From positions 263,802 through 327,801 of the forward strand of contig NKIW01000004.1 in NCBI GenBank assembly GCA_002256205.1: 64,000 nucleotides of DNA, given 5' to 3'. This stretch comes from Rhizobiales bacterium PAR1 (GTDB lineage: Bacteria; Pseudomonadota; Alphaproteobacteria; Rhizobiales; Beijerinckiaceae). The notes beneath the pieces were generated by a model that had not been told where the DNA came from, ran no database searches, and saw only the letters and a list, made by a program, of their open reading frames with translations. Shown piece by piece: positions 8,744-17,307 of this stretch; position 1 is the stretch's first letter, and every line of letters begins with the position of its first letter. The translations under genes and the position numbers were made by a program.

Positions 8744-9553
8744 TCAGTTTTTTGGGGGAATGGATTTGGCACCGAAGGCTGCGCCATGCTGATGCGTCAT
8801 GAAACCCGCGGTGACCCCGCCATCAACCTCGACCACGGCGCCGTTGACATAAGCCGCCTCGTCCGAGAGCAGGAAAGCGATCACCGCCGCGATTTCCTCT
8901 GGCTTTGCGAGCCGTCCGAGCGGCGTGCGATCCAACATCACGCCTTCGAGGAAATCCGGCGGAATACCGTCACGGATCATGGGCGTATCAACGCCATTCG
9001 GAGCGACAGCGTTGACGCGCACGCCGCGATGGCCCCATTCGACCGCGAGCGTTTTCGTGAGCCCGACAAGGCCCCATTTCGAGGCGGCGTAATTCGCCCG
9101 GCCCGGCTGACCACCTTTCGAGGTGATGGACGCGAGGTTCACAATCGCGCCAGCCCCTTGCGCCAGTAGCACGCGGCCCACCGCGCGGCAGGTGTAAAAG
9201 ACAGCCGTCAGGTTGATGCCGAGCACATCCTCAAACGCTGCATCGCTCATCTCTTCAGCACGTGCCGAGCGGGCGACGCCGGCACAAGGCACCGCGCCGT
9301 CGAGCCTTCCGAGTTCGCTGATGGCACGGGTTACAAAGGCGTCTGTTGCAGCAGAATCGCGGGTATCTAACGCCGCCGTGACAATCCGCGAGCCTTGCGC
9401 CGTCAGATCGACGGCAAGCGTCTCCAGCCCGGCGGCATCGAGGTCCGCCGCAGCAATCGCCGCGCCCTCCGAAGCAAGGCGTCTCACAACGGCTTCACCA
9501 ATGCCGCGCGCGGCGCCGGTGACGAGATAAGCCTTGCCCGAAAACCGCCCCAT
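8744..9553 (-). CDS. short-chain dehydrogenase/reductase (SDR)
   Basis: Classical SDR, 269 aa from the ATG at 9553. A GTG at 9562 overlapping the livF stop is an alternative start. TGAARGIGEAVV is the nucleotide-binding motif, and the catalytic Tyr-Lys is in YAASKWG. The usual NNAG is replaced by CAG in VPCAGVA, which is seen in some family members. AADLDAAG after beta-2 points to NAD. The C-terminus extends about 20 residues past the usual VDGG end. It lies between livF and the next SDR in the same transcription unit, tying these oxidoreductases to whatever the Liv-type importer brings in. Confidence 0.88.
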   Translation of the reverse strand: MGRFSGKAYLVTGAARGIGEAVVRRLASEGAAIAAADLDAAGLETLAVDLTAQGSRIVTAALDTRDSAATDAFVTRAISELGRLDGAVPCAGVARSARAEEMSDAAFEDVLGINLTAVFYTCRAVGRVLLAQGAGAIVNLASITSKGGQPGRANYAASKWGLVGLTKTLAVEWGHRGVRVNAVAPNGVDTPMIRDGIPPDFLEGVMLDRTPLGRLAKPEEIAAVIAFLLSDEAAYVNGAVVEVDGGVTAGFMTHQHGAAFGAKSIPPKN

Positions 9554-9558
9554 CGCCG

Positions 9559-10269
9559 TCACCCGATATAGGAGCGGCGGACGGCATCGTCCTGCTTGAG
9601 ATCCGCAGAAGTGCCTTCGACCGCGACCTCTCCGTTCTCCAGAATATAGGCGTAACTCGAGGCTCCGAGCGCAACGGAAGCGTTCTGCTCGACGAGCAAA
9701 ATCGAGAGCCCATCGGCATTGAGGCGGCGAATGATCGAGAAGATTTTCTCGACCAGCAGCGGCGAAAGGCCGAGCGAGGGTTCGTCGAGGAGCAGCACCC
9801 GCGGACGCGCCATCAGCGCGCGGGCGATCACCAGCATCTGCTGTTCGCCGCCCGAGAGCGTACCCGCCTTCTGCGCGATGCGCTCCTTGAGAATCGGGAA
9901 ATAATCAAAGGCGCGCTCGATATCGCTGCGGATGCCCGCACGATCGTTGCGGCCATGCGCACCCATTTCGAGGTTTTCGGCGACACTCATGTCTCGGAAG
10001 ACCTCACGGCCCTCTGGCACCTGCGAGATGCCCGCGCGCACCACGGCGTGCGAACTTGCCCGCTCGATAGGCTTGCCCTCGAAGAGAATGCTGCCACTGG
10101 TCACCGGCACGAGGCGGGAGATGGTGTTGAGGGTCGTTGTCTTGCCCGCACCATTCGCGCCGAGCAGCGCGATGATCGCACCCTCAGGCACTTTGAGCGA
10201 AATGCCGGAAATCGCCTGAATGCGGCCATAAGCAGCGGACACGCTACGAAGTTCGAGAAGATCAGCCAT
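9559..10269 (-). CDS. livF: branched-chain amino acid-type ABC transporter ATP-binding protein LivF
   Basis: Second ATPase of a HAAT/Liv family importer, 236 aa. It has Walker A GANGAGKT, signature LSGGEQQM, Walker B VLLLDEPSLGLSP and the switch His in the LLVEQNA region typical of LivF. It overlaps livG by 8 bp, showing translational coupling, and overlaps the GTG alternative start of the next SDR. The name reflects family. The real ligand may be an aromatic or alicyclic acid, because the set is embedded in catabolic oxidoreductases rather than amino-acid genes. Confidence 0.93.
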   Translation of the reverse strand: MADLLELRSVSAAYGRIQAISGISLKVPEGAIIALLGANGAGKTTTLNTISRLVPVTSGSILFEGKPIERASSHAVVRAGISQVPEGREVFRDMSVAENLEMGAHGRNDRAGIRSDIERAFDYFPILKERIAQKAGTLSGGEQQMLVIARALMARPRVLLLDEPSLGLSPLLVEKIFSIIRRLNADGLSILLVEQNASVALGASSYAYILENGEVAVEGTSADLKQDDAVRRSYIG

Positions 10270-11026
10270 GGAGTGCCACCTCCTTGCCGAGATAGGCCTC
10301 GATCACCGCCGTATTGCCCTTCACTTCGGCAGGTGTCCCTTCCGCGATCTTGGTGCCGAAGTTCAGCACGGTGACCCGGTCCGAAATCGACATCACCAGC
10401 GCCATGACATGCTCGACGATGATGATCGTCAGCCCCTCCTTGCGTGCCAAATCCGTGAGCAAGGTATCGAGCGCCGCGATTTCGCGGTTTCGGAGGCCGG
10501 CCGCCGGCTCGTCGAGCAGCAAGAGGCGCGGCTTGATGGCGAGCGCGCGGGCGAGTTCGAGCAATTTCTGGTGGCCGAAATCGAGATTGCGCGCCTTGGT
10601 CTCACGATAGGGCGCGAGGCCTGTCCGCTCGATGATCGCGTCAATCTCACGCATCACGGCAGGCGGATGCGCCGCGAGCCGATCGCCGAACGAGCCACCG
10701 CAATGGACATGCGCGCCGATCAGCATGTTTTCGAGCACGGTCAATTCATTGAAGAGCTCGAGGTTCTGGAACGAGCGCGCAATGCCCAGACCTGCCATCG
10801 CCGAGGACGGCAGATGGGTGATTTCCTGTCCATCGAAGATGATGCGTCCGGCATTGGGTTTATAGAGCCGCGAAATGCAGTTGAAGGTCGTGGATTTTCC
10901 CGCGCCATTCGGGCCGATCAGTGCGTGGATGGTGCCTGGCTCGACCGCGATGGAGAAGTCGCGTACGGCGACAATGCCGCCAAAGGAAATCGTCAGGTTT
11001 TCAACCGAGAGCAACGGGTTAGCCAT
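10262..11026 (-). CDS. livG: branched-chain amino acid-type ABC transporter ATP-binding protein LivG
   Basis: First ATPase of the Liv-type importer, 254 aa from the ATG at 11026, which is preceded by GGGAGGG at good spacing. It has Walker A GPNGAGKST and Walker B LLLLDEPAAGL. The signature is the relaxed LivG form LDFGHQKLLELARAL rather than LSGGQ. IAEGTPAEV near the C-terminus is typical of LivG. It overlaps livM by 8 bp on one side and livF by 8 bp on the other, a compact, translationally coupled operon. The substrate is set by the binding protein at 13007-14218. Confidence 0.93.
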   Translation of the reverse strand: MANPLLSVENLTISFGGIVAVRDFSIAVEPGTIHALIGPNGAGKSTTFNCISRLYKPNAGRIIFDGQEITHLPSSAMAGLGIARSFQNLELFNELTVLENMLIGAHVHCGGSFGDRLAAHPPAVMREIDAIIERTGLAPYRETKARNLDFGHQKLLELARALAIKPRLLLLDEPAAGLRNREIAALDTLLTDLARKEGLTIIIVEHVMALVMSISDRVTVLNFGTKIAEGTPAEVKGNTAVIEAYLGKEVALHG

Positions 11027-11945
11027 GTCGAGCCCTCCCGAATTTATCGGCAAGGAAGGCGAAAAGCCCCTTTGGCGCATACATCATGAAGATGATCAGG
11101 ATCAGCCCATAGGCGATTTCCTGAAACGAGGGCGCCTGCCGCAAGAGCTCTGAAATCAGCCCGAAGACGATCGCACCACCGACCGCACCGCCGATAGAGC
11201 CGAGACCACCCACAACGACCATCGTGAGCGCAAGCATGGTGGTCGAGAAGCCGAGGCTTTCGGGGTGGATGAAGGTCGAGAACAGCGTGAACATGCCGCC
11301 CGCGATGCCGGCAAAGAAGGCCGAAAGACCGAAGGCCAGGAGCTTGGCGCGTTGGACCGGAATGCCCATCGCCTGCGCCGCAACCTCCGATTCCCGCACC
11401 GCGCGCAAGGCGCGACCCAGGCGGGCGCGGGAGATGAGGATCGTGAGGCCAATCATCAGCAGCGCGAACAGCACAACAACCGGGTAGGCATCCTTGTCGG
11501 TCACGAATTCGTGGCCAAAGAGGTGCGCCGGCGCGATGCGAAGACCATTCGGGCCGCCGGTCACGGCATCCCAGTTTTGGAAAAGCCATTGCATCGCCTC
11601 GCCGAAGGCGAAGGTCGCGAGCGCGAGGTAGATATCGCGCATCCTGAGTGCGATCACGCCGATCACGAAACCAACCGCAGCCGCCGCAACACCGCCGATC
11701 AGCATCGTCACGGGAAACGGCAGGCCGTATTTCGTGCCCGCGATGCCGGTCACGTAAATCCCGATGCCGTAGAAGGCGGCATGGGCGAGGCTGAACTGCC
11801 CCGCTTCGCCGATGACAATATGCAGCCCGAGGCAAAGCACGGTGAAAGTCAGCAGGATATTGGCAAGATAGATCACATAGCCGGTCGTAAAGAACGGCAG
11901 CGCGATCAGAACAATAGCAGCGAGGAGAAGTCCGAAAATCCGCAT
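11019..11945 (-). CDS. livM: branched-chain amino acid-type ABC transporter permease LivM
   Basis: Inner-membrane permease, 308 aa, with about nine hydrophobic segments. HIVIGEAGQFSLAHAAFYGIG near residues 42-62 is the classic LivM signature, and the ATP-binding-subunit contact region follows as RVRESEVAAQAMG-like sequence (AVRESEVAAQAMGIP). It starts 3 bp after the livH stop and overlaps livG by 8 bp. Together with LivH it forms the transmembrane channel of the importer. Confidence 0.92.
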   Translation of the reverse strand: MRIFGLLLAAIVLIALPFFTTGYVIYLANILLTFTVLCLGLHIVIGEAGQFSLAHAAFYGIGIYVTGIAGTKYGLPFPVTMLIGGVAAAAVGFVIGVIALRMRDIYLALATFAFGEAMQWLFQNWDAVTGGPNGLRIAPAHLFGHEFVTDKDAYPVVVLFALLMIGLTILISRARLGRALRAVRESEVAAQAMGIPVQRAKLLAFGLSAFFAGIAGGMFTLFSTFIHPESLGFSTTMLALTMVVVGGLGSIGGAVGGAIVFGLISELLRQAPSFQEIAYGLILIIFMMYAPKGLFAFLADKFGRARHG

Positions 11946-11948
11946 CGC

Positions 11949-12851
11949 TCAGACCTTCTTGATCGCGAAGCGGCCACCAAAAAGGCCCTGCGGACGAAAG
12001 ATCAGCACCAGCATGATGACAAGGAACGGCGCGACCACAATGGCACGTGAGGAAATGAACAAACCGACGAGGTTCTCGACAATGCCGATCACAAAGCCGC
12101 CGACGACCGCGCCTGGAAGGCTGGTGAAGCCGCCGACAATCGCTGCCGCGAAGGCCATGGTGACAACGGAGCCCATTTCCGCGGTCATCAGGATTTTCGG
12201 CGCGATCAGCAACGCGGCAATCGCGGAAATCACCGCCGAAAGCCCCCAGACCAGCATGTGAACCCGCTCGATGTTAACGCCCATGAGGCGCGCAGCCTTG
12301 GGGTTCATACCGACAGCACGCATCGAGCGGCCCACCTTGGTGTAGGCGAAAAGCCAGAACACGGCCGCCATCACCACCACCGCCGCAACAAAAATCGCCA
12401 TATCGAGCCGGGTGAGGCTCGCCTGCCCGATCATCACGGAATCGGTCGAGACCAGCGCCGGGAACGAGCGCGGCGTATCACCATAGCCGGTACGGCGCAC
12501 GAGGCCCTTTAGCACATAGGAAAGCCCAAGCGTCGCGATGACGAGATTGACCGGGCTGCCGCTCGCTTTCGCCACCTGCGTCAGCACCCCACGCCGGAAC
12601 AGCGCCGCGACCAGGAAGGAGGTCGCCAGCGTCAGCGGAATAGCGAGCCACACCGGCAGAGCACGAAACACCATCAGGAACAGCGCACAATAGGCGGCCG
12701 CCATGAAGACCTCGCCGGCGGCGAAATTCGGCACCTCTGAGGTCTTGAAAATCATCACAATGGACAATGCCAGCAGCGCATAGACGCTGCCGATCACCAG
12801 CCCCGAGACAAGGCCCTGCTGGAGAAAGAGGATGGCAAGCTCGAGATCCAT
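11949..12851 (-). CDS. livH: branched-chain amino acid-type ABC transporter permease LivH
   Basis: Inner-membrane permease paired with LivM, 300 aa. I choose the ATG at 12851 (MDLELAILFLQQG), where family similarity begins, rather than an upstream in-frame codon at 12986. GLVIGSVYALLALSIVMIFKTS is the usual first LivH helix, broken here only for description, and AVGMNPKAARLMGVN is the ATPase-contact loop. A 155-bp gap with two inverted repeats separates it from the binding-protein gene upstream, the only large gap within the liv set. Confidence 0.92.
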   Translation of the reverse strand: MDLELAILFLQQGLVSGLVIGSVYALLALSIVMIFKTSEVPNFAAGEVFMAAAYCALFLMVFRALPVWLAIPLTLATSFLVAALFRRGVLTQVAKASGSPVNLVIATLGLSYVLKGLVRRTGYGDTPRSFPALVSTDSVMIGQASLTRLDMAIFVAAVVVMAAVFWLFAYTKVGRSMRAVGMNPKAARLMGVNIERVHMLVWGLSAVISAIAALLIAPKILMTAEMGSVVTMAFAAAIVGGFTSLPGAVVGGFVIGIVENLVGLFISSRAIVVAPFLVIMLVLIFRPQGLFGGRFAIKKV

Positions 12852-12884
12852 CCGGCACCTGCGGTCTGGAGAAAAGGGAAAAAC

Positions 12885-12981
12885 CGCGCAGCGGCGCCGG
12901 ACCAGGGGGAGAGAACCGGAACGGAAAGTGCCGCTGCGCGAAGTCGACCCGGTCAGCGGCACAGAAAGGCCGTCGACCGGG
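12885..12981 (-). other. paired inverted repeats between livJ-like gene and livH
   Basis: Two inverted repeats lie in the 155-bp gap. One has 11-base perfect arms (12885-12895 and 12930-12940, core GCGCAGCGGC) around a 34-base loop. The other has 7-base arms (12948-12954 CCCGGTC and 12975-12981 GACCGGG). No U-run follows either. Their place just after the binding-protein gene suggests mRNA stabilisation or partial attenuation to set binding protein above permease, as in many ABC operons. The function is inferred. Confidence 0.45.
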
Positions 12982-13006
12982 ATCACAAAGGATCAAACCA
13001 AAGGCC

Positions 13007-14218
13007 TCAGCCCTTGTACTTCCAGCGGCTGGTGAAGACGCCGGGCACCATCGTCTGGTTGGTGCCGTCATACTTGATGAACACGGTCGCCTTGTTGGCG
13101 GCGCGCTCCGTGGCGCTGAACACCACCGGACCGGCCATGACACCGGAGTCAAAGTTGAGCTTCTTCATCTCTTCGAGGAATTTCTCGCGCGTCACATTCG
13201 GGCCTGCAGCCTGCAAGGCCTTCACGATCGACATCGCGGAGGGGATACCATAGGGCATGTAAGTCTGCGGGTGCTCTGCCTTTGCTGAGAGTTCCGGGTA
13301 GGCCGCCTTGTACATGTCATAGACCCACTTGATCTTCGGGCCACCCGGCAGATCAGAAAGCACTTCCTGAATGTAGAAGTTCTTGAGGGCATCCGGGCCG
13401 CCGACGTTCTGCGCAAGCTGCGCGAGGTTCGCGGTGCCGGTCACGGACAGGATGATCGGCTTGTTGAAGCCCATTTCCGCTGCCTTCTTGATCAGAAGTG
13501 CCGCCGGGCGGGCGTAGGTGACGATCACGAGGGCGTCGGCATTGGCCGCGCGCAGCTTCAGAAACGGCGCGGTGACATCGGTGATGGTCGGGCTGACGCT
13601 TTCGACCGCGAGATCAACCTTGAGCGCCTCGGCATCGAACTTCGAGGCTTCGAGGTTCCAGGCGCCGTAGGCGTCGTCGTGGTTCACGTAGGCAATCTTT
13701 TTCGCGCCGAGGTTCTTGGCAGCGAAATCGACCATCGCGCCACCGACCGCATATTGCGAGATCGAGAAGGCGCCGAAGATATAATCGGTCGGCGGGTAGA
13801 GCGCGCCGTCACCCGAGGCGTTCAGCATCACCAGCGGCACTTTCTGGCGAACGACATATTCCTTCGCCGCGACAACCGCCGCCGAGCAGGAACCGCCGTG
13901 CAGCAGGAACACCTGATCCTGCTCGACGAGCTTCTTCACCGCCGCGACGAGATCGTTGGCGTTGCAGCGGTCGTCTTCGAGTACAACCTCGATCTTGCGA
14001 CCATGAATGCCGCCATCCTTGTTGATCTTATCGAAGTACATTTTCGCAGCGTTGGCGACGTCGAAGCCATAGGCGAAATTTGCGCCGGAGAGCGGCGCGA
14101 ACATGCCGATTTTGATCGAATTGGCCGTAATCCCTGCCTCCTGCGCCTTGACCGGCGAGAGACCCGAGGCGGCAAGGCAAAGCCCGGCCAGCGTGAGAAG
14201 TCGTCTTGAAAGCTGCAT
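13007..14218 (-). CDS. Liv-type ABC transporter substrate-binding protein
   Basis: Periplasmic binding protein of the Leu/Ile/Val (HAAT) family, 403 aa. The signal peptide spans residues 1-25, ending SPVKA. The mature start IKIGMFAPLSGANFAYG is the family's ligand-loop opening, and DDRCNANDLVAAVKKLV follows as expected. It carries two periplasmic-binding lobes of usual size. Its placement with livHMGF and three SDRs suggests it binds an aromatic, alicyclic or similar carboxylate; residues alone do not tell. It is 42 bp downstream of an SDR gene and belongs to the same ten-gene minus-strand run. Confidence 0.9.
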   Translation of the reverse strand: MQLSRRLLTLAGLCLAASGLSPVKAQEAGITANSIKIGMFAPLSGANFAYGFDVANAAKMYFDKINKDGGIHGRKIEVVLEDDRCNANDLVAAVKKLVEQDQVFLLHGGSCSAAVVAAKEYVVRQKVPLVMLNASGDGALYPPTDYIFGAFSISQYAVGGAMVDFAAKNLGAKKIAYVNHDDAYGAWNLEASKFDAEALKVDLAVESVSPTITDVTAPFLKLRAANADALVIVTYARPAALLIKKAAEMGFNKPIILSVTGTANLAQLAQNVGGPDALKNFYIQEVLSDLPGGPKIKWVYDMYKAAYPELSAKAEHPQTYMPYGIPSAMSIVKALQAAGPNVTREKFLEEMKKLNFDSGVMAGPVVFSATERAANKATVFIKYDGTNQTMVPGVFTSRWKYKG

Positions 14219-14260
14219 TTTCGTTCCTCCAGAGGGGTAAATCCGGGCTCTTCGACCCGG

Positions 14261-15028
14261 TTATTGCATGCGATAACCGCCGTTGACGTCGATGGTATTA
14301 CCGGTGACATACGAGGCATCCGGCGAGACAAGATAGGAAACCGCGCCCGCAACATCTTCAGGCGTGCCGATCCGCCCGAGCGGAATGCCCGCTGCGGCCT
14401 TGGCATCATCCGCAGGGTCAAGCGAGAGCCGGAGCATCGGCGCGTCGATCAGACCGGGCGCCACCGAATTCGCGGTGACGCCGAAGGTCGCCAACTCCCG
14501 CGCGAGCCCCTTGGTGAAGCCGAGCACCGCCGCCTTGCTGGCGATATAGGAGGAGGATGAGCGGTAGCCGCCAAGCTGCGCCGCGACCGATCCCACCGTC
14601 ACCACCCGGCCCCCCTCACGCGGCTCTGTGACACGGCGCGCATAGGCGCGGCAGAACAGGAATGTGCCACGCGCATTGATATCGAGCGTCTGCTGCCACT
14701 CCTCAAGACTGGTTTCGGCGATGGGATTGCGTGAACCATCCGGGCGCAGCAGGAGAATACCCGCCGCCGTCACTAGCACTGAAACCGGACCAAGGCGGCG
14801 CTCAACTTCCGTGAAGGCGGTTTCCGCCGCCGCTTCCTGCAAGACGTCAGCCTCGATGCCGATATGACCGGCACCCTTGAGCTGCGCAGCAATCTCGCCC
14901 ACCGGCGCGCCGGGGCGATCCACAACAGCCACCAAAAGGCCATCCGCAGCCAGACGACGGCATATCGCCGCGCCAATCCCGCCGCAACCGCCGGTCACAA
15001 GCGCCACGCGCCTTGTGCCTTCAGGCAT
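14261..15028 (-). CDS. short-chain dehydrogenase/reductase (SDR)
   Basis: Classical SDR, 255 aa from the ATG at 15028, which has GGAG nine bases upstream. A TTG at 15034 is a less likely start. The cofactor motif is TGGCGGIG, the catalytic pair is in YIASKAAV, and the Asp after beta-2 in VVDRPG favours NAD. TAAG replaces NNAG. The end YVTGNTIDVNGG is typical. It is the first gene of the ten-gene block, so the promoter for the whole unit should lie in the 117-bp gap shared with the divergent GntR regulator. Confidence 0.9.
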   Translation of the reverse strand: MPEGTRRVALVTGGCGGIGAAICRRLAADGLLVAVVDRPGAPVGEIAAQLKGAGHIGIEADVLQEAAAETAFTEVERRLGPVSVLVTAAGILLLRPDGSRNPIAETSLEEWQQTLDINARGTFLFCRAYARRVTEPREGGRVVTVGSVAAQLGGYRSSSSYIASKAAVLGFTKGLARELATFGVTANSVAPGLIDAPMLRLSLDPADDAKAAAGIPLGRIGTPEDVAGAVSYLVSPDASYVTGNTIDVNGGYRMQ

Positions 15029-15078
15029 CTTCAAACTCCGTCCTTGCGTTTCCCAGTTCTTATTTTGGATACATTAAT

Positions 15079-15091
15079 GCGAATAATTCGC
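15079..15091. promoter_or_regulatory. candidate GntR operator (13-nt palindrome)
   Basis: GCGAATAATTCGC is a perfect palindrome with a central A, lying midway between the divergent SDR start (15028) and the regulator gene. Regulators usually bind such palindromes in the intergenic region they share with the target operon. The surroundings are AT-rich, with imperfect repeats containing CATTAATGCG and CATTATGCG at about 15072 and 15134. Assignment to this GntR is inferred from position only. Confidence 0.5.
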
Positions 15092-15145
15092 CTTGAGTCA
15101 AACATTCTGCGTGACATGGAGCCAATAATTTATCCATTATGCGTC

Positions 15146-15868
15146 ATGGAATTGCGAAGCACCACCACAGCCTCGGAAATTGCAGGGCATTTGCGCGAAC
15201 GGATTCTCGCCGGAGAATTCGCGCCGGGCACGCGCATGCATCAGGTTCAACTCTCTGAAATGCTGGGAATTTCCCGCACCCCGATCCGCGAAGCTCTGGC
15301 ACATCTCGCCAATCAGGGGCTTCTGATTTACGAGCCCAATCGCGGTTATGCCGTGCGCGCGTTTTCGGTGGAGGAAATCCGCGCCGCGTTCGAGGTTCGC
15401 GCGCGGCTCGAAGCGTTGGCCTGTGGGTTATGCGCCCGCAACGGGCTCACCAAGCCGGTCCTTGCGCGACTGAAAGCCTGTCTCGCGGAAGGGGACGCCC
15501 TGCTCTCAAAGGGGTTTCTCGATCCGGATGATCTTGCGCCGTATCGCGCGATGAACGTCGAGTTTCACGAGACTATCCTGCAAAAATCCGGCAATCCGTT
15601 TCTCGGTGATTTCGTTCGTCAATGCCACAACGTCCCGCTGGCATCGGACCGGGTATTCGTGTGGAAGGACTACGGGATCATCACCCGTTCGCACGATGAT
15701 CACCACCGCATTCTCCACGCCATCGAAACGCGTGACAGCGAACGCGCCGAAGCCCTGATGCGCGAGCATGTCGTTTACGCCAGCCTGGTGCTGCTGCGCA
15801 TGCTCGACGAAGTGAAAGCTGCGCCTAAAGCGGACGATAGTCCGCTTCGTCCGCGCCGGATCGCCTGA
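15146..15868 (+). CDS. GntR-family transcriptional regulator, FCD domain
   Basis: DNA-binding regulator, 240 aa. The winged helix-turn-helix covers about residues 10-75, with LRERILAGEFAPGTRMHQ and LSEMLGISRTPIREAL as the GntR signature. The FCD ligand domain follows; FEVRARLEALAC begins it, and His residues in NVEFHETIL and DDHHRILHAIE supply the metal-binding site typical of FCD proteins, which usually sense an organic acid. I start at 15146 because the domain begins close behind; an in-frame ATG at 15116 is possible, and neither has a clear ribosome site. It is divergent from the ten-gene block and convergent with the CoA-transferase (2 bp apart). It is probably the block's repressor. Confidence 0.88.
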   Translation: MELRSTTTASEIAGHLRERILAGEFAPGTRMHQVQLSEMLGISRTPIREALAHLANQGLLIYEPNRGYAVRAFSVEEIRAAFEVRARLEALACGLCARNGLTKPVLARLKACLAEGDALLSKGFLDPDDLAPYRAMNVEFHETILQKSGNPFLGDFVRQCHNVPLASDRVFVWKDYGIITRSHDDHHRILHAIETRDSERAEALMREHVVYASLVLLRMLDEVKAAPKADDSPLRPRRIA

Positions 15869-15870
15869 GT

Positions 15871-17235
15871 TTACCGCCAGACCGCCGGTTTGCTTCTAAG
15901 TTTGGTCGCCGGATACGGCCATGATGGCGCTATGGCATCCAGCCTCAGCGGAAAACGGACGCGCCGGGCGGCGCCCCAATCGGTGGTCTCGATACCGGCA
16001 GCCAAATCGCTCTCTCCTGCTTTTGCCATGCCGGGACCGGCCTCCCCCCGCAAGGAGGGGATCAGGAAGGCCGCAGTACGGGCAAGCGAAACCTTTGCTG
16101 TCAGCACACGCCCGCTTGATGCGCGATGGCGTAGCGCCCGCAAGGCCGAGGCCGCCAGAAGATAGCCTGCGGCGTGATCGAGTGCCTGCACCGGCAGCGG
16201 CACTGGGCGATTTGCGCCCGCACGCCGCATCCCTTCCGCCGCGATACCGCTCGACATCTGCACAAGACTATCGAACCCGCGGCGCCCGGCCCAAGGCCCG
16301 GTCCAGCCATAAGCACAGAGCGTAACCTCGATCAGCGTCGGGTTGCGTTTGCGGAGCGTATCGGCATCGAGGCCGAGTCCGGCGAGCGCGCCGGGCCGAT
16401 AGCCATGCAGAAGGATATCCGCCTCCGCTGCCAGGCCCTCAAACCGCGCGCGGTCTTCGGGAAGCGTGAGATCCAACCCGGCGCACCGCTTGCCCAGCGT
16501 CACTTCCGGCACCACTGCCGGTTCATCCCAACTCGGCGGATCGATTCTCAGGACATCGGCACCATAGGCCGCGAGAAAGCGTCCCGCGACAGGTCCGGCC
16601 AGAACGCGCGTCAAATCGAGCACACGTAATCCACTCAGCGGCGCGGCGGCATGGCCTGACAGTGCCTTTGGCGCGATCGTGCCAGCCTCATGCCAATGGA
16701 TAAGCGGCTCACTCGCGACGGCTCGGCCTTGCGGATGCTGTTGCCAATGTTCCAGCGTCATCATAAAGGCCGCGCAGCCCCCTGCCTCCACCACAGCGTG
16801 CTCCAGCGCGAGGCCATCCCATGTCGCCACAGCGCGCGCCACCGCCTCACGATCCACGCCGACGCCGAGCACGGAGAGCGCCGCTGCGCGATGATGCGGC
16901 GCGTTGGTGTGCAGCCGTATCCAGCCATCGCGGGTCGGATAATCCCCGGCAACCGGATCCCAGATCGACGGGAGTTCCCAGCCCTGCGGCTGGATCGACA
17001 TGCCGAACCAGAGAGACGCAAGTCGCCGATCCACCGTGATCGCCGTTTCATTCGTCTCGTCGGCGAGCGCCTGAAGCTCAGCGCCAGCCGCTCCGATGCT
17101 GGCAACAGCAAGATCGGTCACGGCGAACCATGAAGCCAGATCACCCTGTCCGGCCGAACTGAACCGAGACCGCTGCCGGAGAACTCCGGCGGTATCGAGA
17201 GCCATTCCGATGTCGGAAAAAAAGCGCTGATCCAT
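15871..17235 (-). CDS. family III CoA-transferase (CaiB/BaiF-like) with unusual domain order
   Basis: Predicted CoA-transferase moving CoA between carboxylic acids, 454 aa. The ATG at 17235 sits at ideal distance from GGAGGAA; a GTG at 17241 is too close to it. The usual N-terminal signature GLRVLDLTRVLAGPVAGRF starts only at residue 202, and the probable catalytic Asp is D353 in QALDHAAGYL. The first 190 residues contain YPTRDGWIRLHTNAPHHR and a helical segment that resemble the part normally found near the C-terminus. The protein therefore looks permuted or like a fusion with a worn first half. It lies at the edge of the catabolic region and may activate the imported acid. Confidence 0.82.
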   Translation of the reverse strand: MDQRFFSDIGMALDTAGVLRQRSRFSSAGQGDLASWFAVTDLAVASIGAAGAELQALADETNETAITVDRRLASLWFGMSIQPQGWELPSIWDPVAGDYPTRDGWIRLHTNAPHHRAAALSVLGVGVDREAVARAVATWDGLALEHAVVEAGGCAAFMMTLEHWQQHPQGRAVASEPLIHWHEAGTIAPKALSGHAAAPLSGLRVLDLTRVLAGPVAGRFLAAYGADVLRIDPPSWDEPAVVPEVTLGKRCAGLDLTLPEDRARFEGLAAEADILLHGYRPGALAGLGLDADTLRKRNPTLIEVTLCAYGWTGPWAGRRGFDSLVQMSSGIAAEGMRRAGANRPVPLPVQALDHAAGYLLAASALRALRHRASSGRVLTAKVSLARTAAFLIPSLRGEAGPGMAKAGESDLAAGIETTDWGAARRVRFPLRLDAIAPSWPYPATKLRSKPAVWR

Positions 17236-17278
17236 TCCCACTTCCTCCGTTTGCCGCCGATGAGGAAACTGCCAATCC

Positions 17279-17307
17279 TATTTTAAGTCAATATTGCTGA
17301 CTAAAAT
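17279..17307. promoter_or_regulatory. AT-rich inverted repeat upstream of the CoA-transferase
   Basis: Arms ATTTTAAGTCA (17280-17290) and TGACTAAAAT (17298-17307) are inverted with one bulged base, around ATATTGC. The element lies about 45 bp upstream of the CoA-transferase start in the 212-bp divergent gap. It may be an operator or overlap the promoter. No regulator can be assigned. Confidence 0.35.
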
